Part shown: positions 8,346 through 15,986 of the stretch, one piece after another | Layout of the letters: every line of letters starts with the position of its first letter | How positions within the stretch are numbered: position 1 is the stretch's first letter | Origin: CAYPNF01 sp964411985 | GTDB taxonomy: Bacteria > Verrucomicrobiota > Verrucomicrobiia > Limisphaerales > J093 | Direction: 5' to 3' | DNA: 64,000 nucleotides | Assembly: GCA_964411985.1 (NCBI GenBank) | Contig: CAYPNF010000010.1 | Location: 131,078-195,077, forward strand | The notes under the pieces: generated by a model | The model's database searches: none | Seen by the model: only the letters and a program-made list of their open reading frames with translations | What the model was told of the DNA's origin: nothing | Translations under genes and position numbers: made by a program

Positions 8346-9707
8346 ATGATAGAAAATTACAGAATACAAACTCAGCAGAATGGACCCGGTATCTTCCCTG
8401 ACACTAAATCCTTAAAGGTCTCCACAACATCAAGTCCAACCACTGTCGAGAGTTCAGTCGCCCCTGGCTGGGAACCAGTAACTTCGGAAGTTGCCGGGAC
8501 GATCTGGGAACAACTGGAGTCGCGGTTAGCCGCATCAGGCGTAGCCGCGAATAGTCAATCCTGGATCGTGGGACGACACGGTAGTGAATATGTCGGCTTC
8601 AAGCTGGGTAAGGAAGAGCCCCCGACGTTCTTAAGTCTCACTGACCGCGAGATCGGGAAGATCGCTCTGCCGAGAATCCCGGCTTATGTTCGCCAGGATT
8701 GCCTTCTAAAGGGTCTCCACCGGGCCTATCACAACGATATCCTGCTACAAAGCTACGAGCAAAAGCGGACCACTTTGGGAGGCTTCTTCCGGTCATTCTT
8801 CCTGCACCACGCCACGAAACCACTGCCGTGCGCCACCATCTCCGAACAATACGACTCCTCACGGCCCAAGTTGAGCCTGTTACAGGCGATCGACATTGCG
8901 CGTTCCGCGTTCGACCTGGCGGTGGCGGTCGAGAAGCCAGTGGATTTATCCGCGTTCGGCGATCGGTGGGCCTCGCAAGCACTAGCTTTCGTCATGGGGG
9001 AGGAAGTCGACACGGCGAACGTCGCGGTGCACGGCATGGTGCGACTGGAAGCCATGCGAACCTGCAATGTCCACAGAACCTCAGAGGATATAGTACGCAT
9101 GTCGGGGCTGATAGAGTCGGGACTCGAATGCGAACAATCGTTCATCAAGAACATCACAAGATCGGCTCGAGTGGCGGCGTTGCCCTGGGTGGAGGCGAGT
9201 CGACAAAGTGCTGAAGCGTTCGCGCAGGCTTGCGCGCAGGCCTGGGGAGGTAACGCAAAGAATCATCGCCCGTACTCCCAAAAACTCATCAAGGGTGTCG
9301 TGCTTTCCTTGGTTAGCGAGGCAAGACTGGAGCTCGGAACTCTTTCCGACATCTTCACGGGCGAACTGGCCTCATCATACGGAAGCGCCTTCGCGCACAT
9401 GCAGGACTGCGATGTCGTCTTGTGGGGTCGGCCAACGGACGCGTTTGCTATGTATCCCTACGGGGGGTTTCACATCTTCGATAACTCGCAGGACGTCCTT
9501 CCGCACCCAGAAATCCATCTGTGCACCAGAGCACTGAGCGTGGACCCCAGGTGCATCCACCACGAGACGCAACATGCGAGGCAACATATGGCGTGCGAAG
9601 GCTCGTGGACGAATCTCTTCCATCCGGTCCGGGAGATGAATCCGAGTGAGCGGGCGGCCAAACAAGCTGAGGCGGACATGCTCAAGCGATTTGGCGTGTT
9701 GTATTGA
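8346..9707 (+). CDS. Unknown protein with C-terminal HExxH (putative zinc metallopeptidase)
   Basis: From the ATG at 8346 this is 453 residues. Only the C-terminus is suggestive: CIHHETQHARQH near residue 405 contains HExxH and is followed by a conserved-looking EMNPSERAAKQAEADML helix. The pattern is like short protease-like domains of polyvalent or toxin proteins carried by mobile elements (HE-Q-HA-Q type). The rest is soluble with no recognised domain, and there is no signal peptide. An ankyrin-protein gene follows 58 bp downstream in the same direction, so the two may be co-transcribed. An effector or anti-host role is speculation. Confidence 0.5.
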   Translation: MIENYRIQTQQNGPGIFPDTKSLKVSTTSSPTTVESSVAPGWEPVTSEVAGTIWEQLESRLAASGVAANSQSWIVGRHGSEYVGFKLGKEEPPTFLSLTDREIGKIALPRIPAYVRQDCLLKGLHRAYHNDILLQSYEQKRTTLGGFFRSFFLHHATKPLPCATISEQYDSSRPKLSLLQAIDIARSAFDLAVAVEKPVDLSAFGDRWASQALAFVMGEEVDTANVAVHGMVRLEAMRTCNVHRTSEDIVRMSGLIESGLECEQSFIKNITRSARVAALPWVEASRQSAEAFAQACAQAWGGNAKNHRPYSQKLIKGVVLSLVSEARLELGTLSDIFTGELASSYGSAFAHMQDCDVVLWGRPTDAFAMYPYGGFHIFDNSQDVLPHPEIHLCTRALSVDPRCIHHETQHARQHMACEGSWTNLFHPVREMNPSERAAKQAEADMLKRFGVLY

Positions 9708-9765
9708 GCCGTCGGCACAGTGGACAGGGCGAGCCATATCTCATCACCGACCGCGTAGTATCAGT

Positions 9766-10560
9766 ATGACATTACATCAACCCGGCAACGACAACGGCAT
9801 GAGCCAGCGGAGCGTAACCGAATACGGTCCATACGGTGACACCCTGCTTCACCGCTACGCACGCGTTGGGAGTTTGGGGGAGGTACCACGTGAGCTGTTG
9901 AGCCTAGAAAACCTATTACTCCCCGACAGGAACGGGGCAACTGTGCTCCACAACGTCATGCGATCAGGAGACCTGTCCTCTATCCCGACTGAATGCTGGA
10001 CGGAGGAAACTGTGAATCTGCGCACTTTGCGTAGAATTACTGTGCTGTACCGCGCCATGCAAGCCAGACTGTGTCACCAGTTGCCCCAGTGTTGCCTGAG
10101 CGAGCACACTCTGATGCAACGGGTGGAGGGAGATCATACTCCGTTGCACATGGCGGCCCGCAATGGGCAATTGCACCTGTTACCAACATCGATCCTCACC
10201 GTTGAAACTCTACTAGCCTCCGACTGCCGAGGACGAACCCCCCTGCATGAGGCGGCACAGCAGGGCCACCTGTCTCAGGTTGATAGGGAGATGTTGACCT
10301 CGGCAACCCTCCTGCTGGAAGACTTGGACGGGGAGAGCGTGTTCTATGGCGCGGCCATGAGTAGGACCTTGGGGGTCATCCCGGTTGAGCGGCTGGAGTA
10401 TCGGAAGGCCCGAGAGGCACTGCGAGGTTGCGACTCGGACCACGTCCAAAACTGGCTCCGAACCGTGGCTAAGGAAAGCCTGAAGCGGTGTGCGAAGGAA
10501 GAGCAGAACGAGATCAAATCCGCCCGGTGGGAAAGCTATATTGGATCCACGACCGCGTAG
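9766..10560 (+). CDS. Ankyrin-repeat protein A
   Basis: From the ATG at 9766 this is 264 residues. About five ankyrin units of the bacterial type 'TPLHxAAxxGxLxxhPxxxLTxExLL' are visible, such as GDTLLHRYARVGSLGEVP, TPLHMAARNGQLHLLP and TPLHEAAQQGHLSQV. The tail QNWLRTVAKESLKR is shared with the ankyrin protein at 25254-26099 (QKWLRKVAKEASNR), so the two are homologous over more than the repeats. Ankyrin arrays bind proteins; the partner is unknown. The frame extends 120 bp further upstream, but that part lacks repeats and overlaps the previous gene. Confidence 0.78.
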   Translation: MTLHQPGNDNGMSQRSVTEYGPYGDTLLHRYARVGSLGEVPRELLSLENLLLPDRNGATVLHNVMRSGDLSSIPTECWTEETVNLRTLRRITVLYRAMQARLCHQLPQCCLSEHTLMQRVEGDHTPLHMAARNGQLHLLPTSILTVETLLASDCRGRTPLHEAAQQGHLSQVDREMLTSATLLLEDLDGESVFYGAAMSRTLGVIPVERLEYRKAREALRGCDSDHVQNWLRTVAKESLKRCAKEEQNEIKSARWESYIGSTTA

Positions 10561-10635
10561 CATAATTAGTGGCTCGTCGGTTGACGGGCGAGAGTGATGG
10601 AAATGAACAATAACCAGGAATGAAGGAGCCCGATT

Positions 10636-11010
10636 ATGATGAACAAAACATATACGAGCAACCCCCTTTGGGTTGCATTCTCGGAGGAGCGTGAGTACCG
10701 ACTTTATGCGGATTGGCATGAAGACGCTGACAGGGAGGCCCTCAACGAGAAGGTGAAACAGTCGATAGTTCGCGAAGGGTACGCGTCGGACGTGGCATCG
10801 CACCTCTTCCGCACGAGTTATCTTGTACTCGATCTGACAAGAATCGAGGCGCTAACCGAACCTCAGTTCGGGGCGCTGGTGGACGCCTATTTCAGGTCGC
10901 GGCGCCGTGGCTGGCTGAGCCAGCAAGCATTGGAAGTGATCGAGAACGCAATTCTGGAACGTGCAATCAGAGGATATATCCAGGCACCAGCAGGTGTGGG
11001 GTTAGAGTAG
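10636..11010 (+). CDS. Hypothetical protein, 124 aa
   Basis: Not recognised. A good ribosome site (GAAGGAG, about 10 bp before the ATG) supports translation. The protein is acidic to neutral and mostly helical, with no signal peptide or membrane segment. It lies in the same direction as the ankyrin gene, 75 bp downstream, inside the mobilizable element. Confidence 0.6.
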   Translation: MMNKTYTSNPLWVAFSEEREYRLYADWHEDADREALNEKVKQSIVREGYASDVASHLFRTSYLVLDLTRIEALTEPQFGALVDAYFRSRRRGWLSQQALEVIENAILERAIRGYIQAPAGVGLE

Positions 11011-11169
11011 AGGATCCACGGAGAGCACACACACAAATCAATCTCCCGACTTTGAGTGATTATACGGAATGACCCCTGAGGCCGGCTGGGGCGTCAGTAG
11101 AACAGACGGCCACAAAGCACGATCCCGGTGCAACCATCAGGGCGATGAGCTGAGAGGCTCTTGTTAAGT

Positions 11170-12165
11170 ATGAGCACAAGTCCTAGTTTAAAGATTCGCG
11201 TCACCGTCGACCAGAAGGCCGCACTTCTAGCCGGCAGAATTCTTGGGGCCACAGTCGAGGTTGAGGTGTCACCCTCCGGAATCGGAGACCTGTGGCCCAC
11301 GCTGGTGGGACAATTGGACGTGGGCGAGAATCCCCCGTCACTTGGTGGCGTGAGTGTTGAGGATGCGACCGAGGCCGCTGTGGTCGCCGCGCTTGCGGCG
11401 AAAGTGAAGGCAAAGCAACAAGCCGAGGAAGCCCAAGCCGAGCGCGTCCGCGCGGAGGTCGCGCAGATCGAGGGCCAACTCGCCGTCTACGAGGCCGCCC
11501 TTGCAAATCCAATGACCATCGAAGATTGCTACCACCCAAACGTCCGCGACGGCCGTGGCGCAAAGTATGCAGGATGCGTGCGAAGAATGCCTGCTCTGCC
11601 CTGGACTAGAATCGCCAACGACACACCACAGCCAATCCGCGCCTTGCTTGAGCGCGCAGAGGCCCTGCGGGTCGCCAACGAGGCGGCGATCAAGGCGGCC
11701 AACGAGGCGGCCTGGGCCGAGCAAAAGGAGAGGGTTCTGGCCGAGATAGACGCCAAAATTGCGGCCGAGAAGGCGGAAGAGGAAGCGAAGAAAACAGCGA
11801 AGGCTGAGGAGCTCAGGCTGAGAATCGCCGAGCGGCTGGCAACGGGCTACTGGGAAAGGAAGACCGAGTCCTACAATGAGCGCCGTTACGGAGCCTACTG
11901 GTGCGCGGCGGTCTCGTTCCCGGATGGCCCTAAGGCAGAGTACAGCTGGGGAGAGTCTTCGGCGAACGGCGGCAGTGCAGGCGTACTTCGGGTCCCCTGC
12001 CGACCCGGCGACATCATCGCATGGGGGCAGAAGGACAAGAGGAAGCGCAATTCAGAGCATCACCTCCTGATCATGCAGGACGACGGACGTATGGTTGAGG
12101 TCGACAAAGCCGCGGCCTGGGGGCACTGGAAGTCGCACAGCAAGGGCGCGGTGAAGAAAGCCTAG
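11170..12165 (+). CDS. Coiled-coil protein of unknown function, 331 aa
   Basis: The start is taken at the ATG of MSTSPSLKIRVTV (11170). Residues about 70-110 and 160-230 are alanine/glutamate/lysine-rich heptad-like helices, the second containing AEIDAKIAAEKAEEEAKK, and so are probable coiled coils. The C-terminal 100 residues (GYWERKTESYNERRYGAYWC and later GDIIAWGQKDKRK) form a globular domain I do not recognise. There is no signal peptide. It is an accessory gene of the 5-16 kb element; a structural or scaffold role is only a guess. Confidence 0.6.
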   Translation: MSTSPSLKIRVTVDQKAALLAGRILGATVEVEVSPSGIGDLWPTLVGQLDVGENPPSLGGVSVEDATEAAVVAALAAKVKAKQQAEEAQAERVRAEVAQIEGQLAVYEAALANPMTIEDCYHPNVRDGRGAKYAGCVRRMPALPWTRIANDTPQPIRALLERAEALRVANEAAIKAANEAAWAEQKERVLAEIDAKIAAEKAEEEAKKTAKAEELRLRIAERLATGYWERKTESYNERRYGAYWCAAVSFPDGPKAEYSWGESSANGGSAGVLRVPCRPGDIIAWGQKDKRKRNSEHHLLIMQDDGRMVEVDKAAAWGHWKSHSKGAVKKA

Positions 12166-12289
12166 TCCGCCGCCTCTGCCCCCAGGTCCGATGTCGGTAG
12201 CTGGGGCATGGGGCCAGCCCCCGTGGGGTTTGAGTGGGGGCCGCTGTCTGTGCGGCGGCGTCCCTTTTAACGGAAACCAAGGACAAAGC

Positions 12290-13207
12290 ATGAATATGAC
12301 AGACCGAGAGTTGGCAGTAGCAAAAGCTGAGATAATGGGTAAGCGATCTGCAGGGATCCTGGTCCAGGATCCCCAGCAGATAAAGGTAACCCACCAGTCC
12401 CGGCTAACCTCCAAGCAGACATTCACTGAACGAACCGGACGCGGAACCAAGGAGTGGAGTGACCACAGTTACAACATTTGCCGCGGCTGTGAGCACGGGT
12501 GCCTCTACTGCTATGCAAAGGCGCTGGCTTGTCGTTTCGAGAAATCGATGCGGCTTCCTGGAAATTGGGACAAGCAGACGCTGAACCCCGGGAAGAGTCG
12601 GTACGGGGCTGAGGTTGGGCGCAAGGGCGTGGTCATGTTCCCGACGAGTCACGACATCACGCCGAACTTCCTGGCAGAGTCACTGAGGACTATCGAAAAC
12701 CTGCTGGTCAACAACCAGGTCTTGATCGTCAGCAAACCACATCTAAAAGTCGTGCGGAGCCTCTGCAGTGCGTTGGCCCGAAGGAAAGAGGACGTTATGT
12801 TTCGCTTCACCATCGGTTCCCTGGACGCAGGATTGTGCAGGTTTTGGGAACCCGGCGCTCCGGTGCCGGCCGAGAGGATCGAGTGCCTCGAACATGCGTA
12901 TCGCGAAGGGTTCAAGACGAGCGTGAGCGTTGAACCGATGCTGGCTGGGAGGGAAGAGACAATCAAACTCGTCGATAGGCTTGCTCCAGCCGTGACGGAC
13001 ACGATTTGGATTGGCAAGATGCAGAGGATCCCCAGCAAACTCAACCAACACATCGATGGGTTTGCCGGAGCGGTCGCGTTGGTCAAGGCTCAGCAGACCG
13101 ATGCACAGATAGTGCGGCTTGCTACGTCGCTCAACGGCAACCCGAAAGTGCGATGGAAGGATAGCATCAAGGCTGTTTTGGAGAAAAGCAGGACTCCGGC
13201 GTGCTAG
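12290..13207 (+). CDS. Radical SAM protein, SPL/phage Gp37-Gp68-like
   Basis: From the ATG at 12290 (AGGACA upstream) this is 305 residues. CRGCEHGCLYCYA supplies a CX3CX2C [4Fe-4S] motif (C67, C71, C74). The rest keeps the barrel features of the spore-photoproduct-lyase-like group, such as VVMFPTSHDITP, VLIVSKPHLKVV, MFRFTIGSLD, FKTSVSVEPML and DTIWIGKM. Members carried by phages and mobile elements have no proven substrate. The start at 12191 in the same frame adds a low-complexity GC-rich segment and is less likely. It is the last plus-strand gene before the convergent mobilization operon. Confidence 0.82.
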   Translation: MNMTDRELAVAKAEIMGKRSAGILVQDPQQIKVTHQSRLTSKQTFTERTGRGTKEWSDHSYNICRGCEHGCLYCYAKALACRFEKSMRLPGNWDKQTLNPGKSRYGAEVGRKGVVMFPTSHDITPNFLAESLRTIENLLVNNQVLIVSKPHLKVVRSLCSALARRKEDVMFRFTIGSLDAGLCRFWEPGAPVPAERIECLEHAYREGFKTSVSVEPMLAGREETIKLVDRLAPAVTDTIWIGKMQRIPSKLNQHIDGFAGAVALVKAQQTDAQIVRLATSLNGNPKVRWKDSIKAVLEKSRTPAC

Positions 13208-13299
13208 CGAAGCTAGGGGCTCTCGGTCGGCGGAGCGTGCGAAGCACTGAAACTGGGGCAAATAACCCGGGCGACACCTCTGGCATTTCGCCCCGACAC

Positions 13300-13632
13300 T
13301 TAAGTCAAAGTGCTTGCGACTGCCTCATCGACCCTGAAGGCCTTCACCGGAGTGCCGTCTGACAAGCCAGCCCAAAGCCCCCGGTGGAATGACGGCATCA
13401 AGGACGAGGCTACCGACACGTCCTGCCCCGTCGATGCCGCGAACTTCTGATCGAGGCGATCAACGTCAGTGTCGAGCACCTCGTAGACTTCGCACGCGGT
13501 ACCGCTCGGGGCGAGTACCCAAATGAGTACCCGTCGGCCATCGGATCGTATCCGCCTGAGGTGAGGAAGAGTGAATGACAGGAGGCTGTCACCCAGATCT
13601 AAAGTTACTGGACTAGGGAGAGTTGTGTTCAT
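13300..13632 (-). CDS. Hypothetical protein, end of mobilization operon
   Basis: This 110-residue soluble protein was not recognised. It overlaps the upstream small membrane-protein gene by 20 bp and so is the last gene of the minus-strand mob operon. It has no membrane segment or signal peptide. The predicted fold is alpha/beta with SGTACEVYEVLDTD and LWAGLSDGTPVKAFRV. A role in mobilization or in element stability is possible from position alone. Confidence 0.5.
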   Translation of the reverse strand: MNTTLPSPVTLDLGDSLLSFTLPHLRRIRSDGRRVLIWVLAPSGTACEVYEVLDTDVDRLDQKFAASTGQDVSVASSLMPSFHRGLWAGLSDGTPVKAFRVDEAVASTLT

Positions 13633-14053
13633 GTTGGATTCTGAGGTAGAGCTGGTTGAACGCGTGGTAGACTCGCGTGTCGAGCGTGGTTAGGCCCTCT
13701 CGAAGCCAGAAGGTTGAGGCGATCTGCACCACAAGGCTGAGGATTACCATCCCGACCACAAACATTCTTGTTGCCGGCTGAGGCCGGTTATCGGGATCGG
13801 GTGTCCTCGACTCCAGCGCGCGAGGTGTCGCCTCGAGGCGCTCCATGAGGGTCCGTAGCTCTTTTGTCTGGTCGGCCGTGATGCTCACCAAGGATTGCGC
13901 GGTGGGCATCCCTTGCAGGCGGCGGTCAACCTCGATCAGTAGGCGCTTGAGGTGCGCGAGGTCGTTGAGGGGTGGAGGTTCAGGCGATGGACTATCTGGT
14001 GCATGCATATGGGACCTGTCCAACAGGTTCTGGAACTGTTCGGTTTTGGTCAT
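13613..14053 (-). CDS. Small membrane-anchored protein of mob operon (MobB-like position)
   Basis: This 146-residue protein has a helical, polar N-terminal part (LKRLLIEVDRRLQGMP and TKELRTLMERLEATP) and a single membrane helix near residues 97-116 (MFVVGMVILSLVVQIASTFW). Some mobilizable plasmids encode a small membrane protein overlapping the relaxase gene (MobB-type) that couples the relaxosome to the secretion channel. Here the gene overlaps the relaxase end by 62 bp in another frame, which fits. The assignment rests on position and topology, not on a sequence match. Confidence 0.55.
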   Translation of the reverse strand: MTKTEQFQNLLDRSHMHAPDSPSPEPPPLNDLAHLKRLLIEVDRRLQGMPTAQSLVSITADQTKELRTLMERLEATPRALESRTPDPDNRPQPATRMFVVGMVILSLVVQIASTFWLREGLTTLDTRVYHAFNQLYLRIQHEHNSP

Positions 14054-15335
14054 GGCTTGTGTGGGCTTTCACGGGTGAGGAGTCATCTCCGGAGGAATCG
14101 GTTCCCCCGGATACGACGACCTCGATGCCCAGGGTTTTGCCAATGGCAACCGCCAGGGTCTGAAACTCGAGGGAACCTGATGCTTCCACCTTTGACCAGT
14201 GCTTCCTCATTGCGAGTTGGAGGGCGGCCTTGACGGCGGTCTTGTGTTCGGAGTCCATGGTAATTCGATCACCTTCGTCCCGGAAAGCCTCATTGCCGGT
14301 ATTCCGCCAGGCATACACGTTCCCCGAGGTTAAGAATGCCAGGTCGAGCACCTGCTGGTGTAGGATCGTTGGCTTAGGTGGGATCGGTGTTGTTTGCTCC
14401 AAGACTCGGATCGTGTTGCGCGTCTTGGAGCGCTTGGCGGCCGCCTTCCTGATTGCGAGGAGCACGTCCTTGTGGCGCCGAGCATCAAAACGGGTCTTCG
14501 ACGCGATTGCCTTCCACGCGAAGGTCTTTCCGAGCGCGCACCCTCGGAAAACGCTTCCTGCTATTCTGAAACTGACACCGGAGATGTGACCTGTGCCACT
14601 GGCCTCGTTGAGTTGAACGGAAACCCCCTGTCGTGCCAACTGTTCGATGAATACCCCGAAGTCGGGTGAATCTGCGAGTTGCCGACGCAGAGTAGACTGG
14701 AGAAGCGATTTAGCGGAAGGCTTCTGCTTACGTAGGGCCCCATGGAGTTCCGCGCTTGGCACCGCCTTCTCACGCGGCATCCGATCTGGCTGGTCTTTGG
14801 CGCAGGCCTTCCGCGCATGCACAGAGTACAGACCATACTTGATCTCTGCCCTTTCCGCGGCGGCTTCCCAGAGCCTATAGTCTTCATGAGCGTTCCAAAT
14901 GACTCCCCGCGAGCTCACAACCCCTACCAACCCGTGGGTATGTAAGTGGGTGTCCCCGTGCGCGACAATCACGGTCGGCCTGTCGGCCCCCATCACCTCG
15001 CCGATGATTTCTTTGGTGATCGATTCGGCCAGCGTGGGAGAGACCTCGTCGCTCGGGTGGAAGTTAACCGAAAGGTGCAGGAAGAGGGTTTGGGGCGCTG
15101 GTTTTGAGCCCCTCATTCTTTGCGTAAAAAGCGACAGCTGTCTGGCGATCGATCGAGCGACTTGAGTGACGGCGGACCTGCTGGGCTCCAAAGGCAAGAT
15201 GCCCCCAAGCAACGTCATTACCGGGGGAGCACATAACCGTTCGCTTTGCCGCTTGCCCAACTTAGCGAGAAGCAGGTAACGGATCAGCATGGCGGCACCA
15301 GCTTCGTCTCGTCCGCGCTTTACTTTGATAATCAT
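13992..15335 (-). CDS. Relaxase (MobP/VirD2-like)
   Basis: In this 447-residue protein the N-terminal 150 residues carry the relaxase core. FLHLSVNFHPSDEVSP and VIVAHGDTHLHTHGLVGVV give the metal-binding histidines (H126, H130, H132, H134), followed by WEAAAERAEIKYGL, as in MOB-P relaxases. It would nick oriT, stay bound to the 5' end and lead the strand into a recipient. The catalytic tyrosine could not be placed with certainty (Y20 is a candidate). The C-terminal half is basic. Its start overlaps the MobC-like gene by 4 bp. No type IV secretion genes are in the window, so transfer would need a helper. Confidence 0.75.
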   Translation of the reverse strand: MIIKVKRGRDEAGAAMLIRYLLLAKLGKRQSERLCAPPVMTLLGGILPLEPSRSAVTQVARSIARQLSLFTQRMRGSKPAPQTLFLHLSVNFHPSDEVSPTLAESITKEIIGEVMGADRPTVIVAHGDTHLHTHGLVGVVSSRGVIWNAHEDYRLWEAAAERAEIKYGLYSVHARKACAKDQPDRMPREKAVPSAELHGALRKQKPSAKSLLQSTLRRQLADSPDFGVFIEQLARQGVSVQLNEASGTGHISGVSFRIAGSVFRGCALGKTFAWKAIASKTRFDARRHKDVLLAIRKAAAKRSKTRNTIRVLEQTTPIPPKPTILHQQVLDLAFLTSGNVYAWRNTGNEAFRDEGDRITMDSEHKTAVKAALQLAMRKHWSKVEASGSLEFQTLAVAIGKTLGIEVVVSGGTDSSGDDSSPVKAHTSHDQNRTVPEPVGQVPYACTR

Positions 15336-15730
15336 ATCCGCTGGGTCTTTGAAGCTTCTTGCACGCTGACAACTGGCACCAACAGGTCAGCATAAAGCAT
15401 CCTCCTGATGTCCTCTAAGGTGGTACTCATGGTTTCGAGGTGAATGATCAGGCGTCGGTCAATCTGACTGTGCGACAGTGGGGGGTCCGTGTAAGCGACC
15501 TTGTGCACCACTCCGTTGAGCGCATCCGTTGCCTGGGAGAGCACGAGCAGGGCATCCAGATCCCCTCTGGGCAGTACTGTGGGTGGTAGGGGTTGGCCTG
15601 TTGTCCGCAGGCGGACGACTGCTGAGACGCTGATCGCACGCTCCCTCGCAACGCGGCGGACCTCGCTGAGTTCAGCGTCGGTAAACCGGATCGGAATCAC
15701 ATGTGATCGAGAGTCCATTGACGACACCAT
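15332..15730 (-). CDS. MobC-like relaxosome accessory protein
   Basis: This 132-residue protein has a ribbon-helix-helix-like start: HVIPIRFTDAELSEVRRVA then ERAISVSAVVRLRTTG. A helical tail follows. This is the layout of MobC/MbeC proteins, which bind oriT and help the relaxase melt it. The ATG at 15718 (MDSRSHVIP) is an alternative start. It is the first gene of the mob operon and overlaps the relaxase by 4 bp (ATGA type). The candidate oriT lies just upstream, where autoregulation would also take place. Confidence 0.7.
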   Translation of the reverse strand: MVSSMDSRSHVIPIRFTDAELSEVRRVARERAISVSAVVRLRTTGQPLPPTVLPRGDLDALLVLSQATDALNGVVHKVAYTDPPLSHSQIDRRLIIHLETMSTTLEDIRRMLYADLLVPVVSVQEASKTQRI

Positions 15731-15749
15731 TATTTACTCATTAATGCTG

Positions 15750-15812
15750 TGTCCGGCGAGGGTATATGTGTTGTCCGGCGAGAAAAATGTGACCGCACGA
15801 AGTAAGGTCACA
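15750..15812. other. Candidate oriT upstream of the mob operon
   Basis: Two direct copies of TGTCCGGCGAG (15750-15760 and 15772-15782, 22 bp apart) are followed by the inverted repeat TGTGACC...GGTCACA (15788-15794 and 15806-15812, 11-bp loop). Iterons next to a hairpin directly upstream of mobC are the usual make-up of oriT. The nick site cannot be assigned from sequence. Confidence 0.45.
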
Positions 15813-15986
15813 CACATTCGCGCGGCGACGTAGTCGGCCGCCTTTGCTTGCTATCCTCTTCCTCTTTTCCTTTTGGTCTTTGGACTCCCTTGGTGCGGCT
15901 GGGGTCTCCTGGAATCTGATCTCTTGCCGCGTCGCCCGGGCATATGCTACGCTCCTAGCCACTCAACCGAAGATTCATAATTTGCC

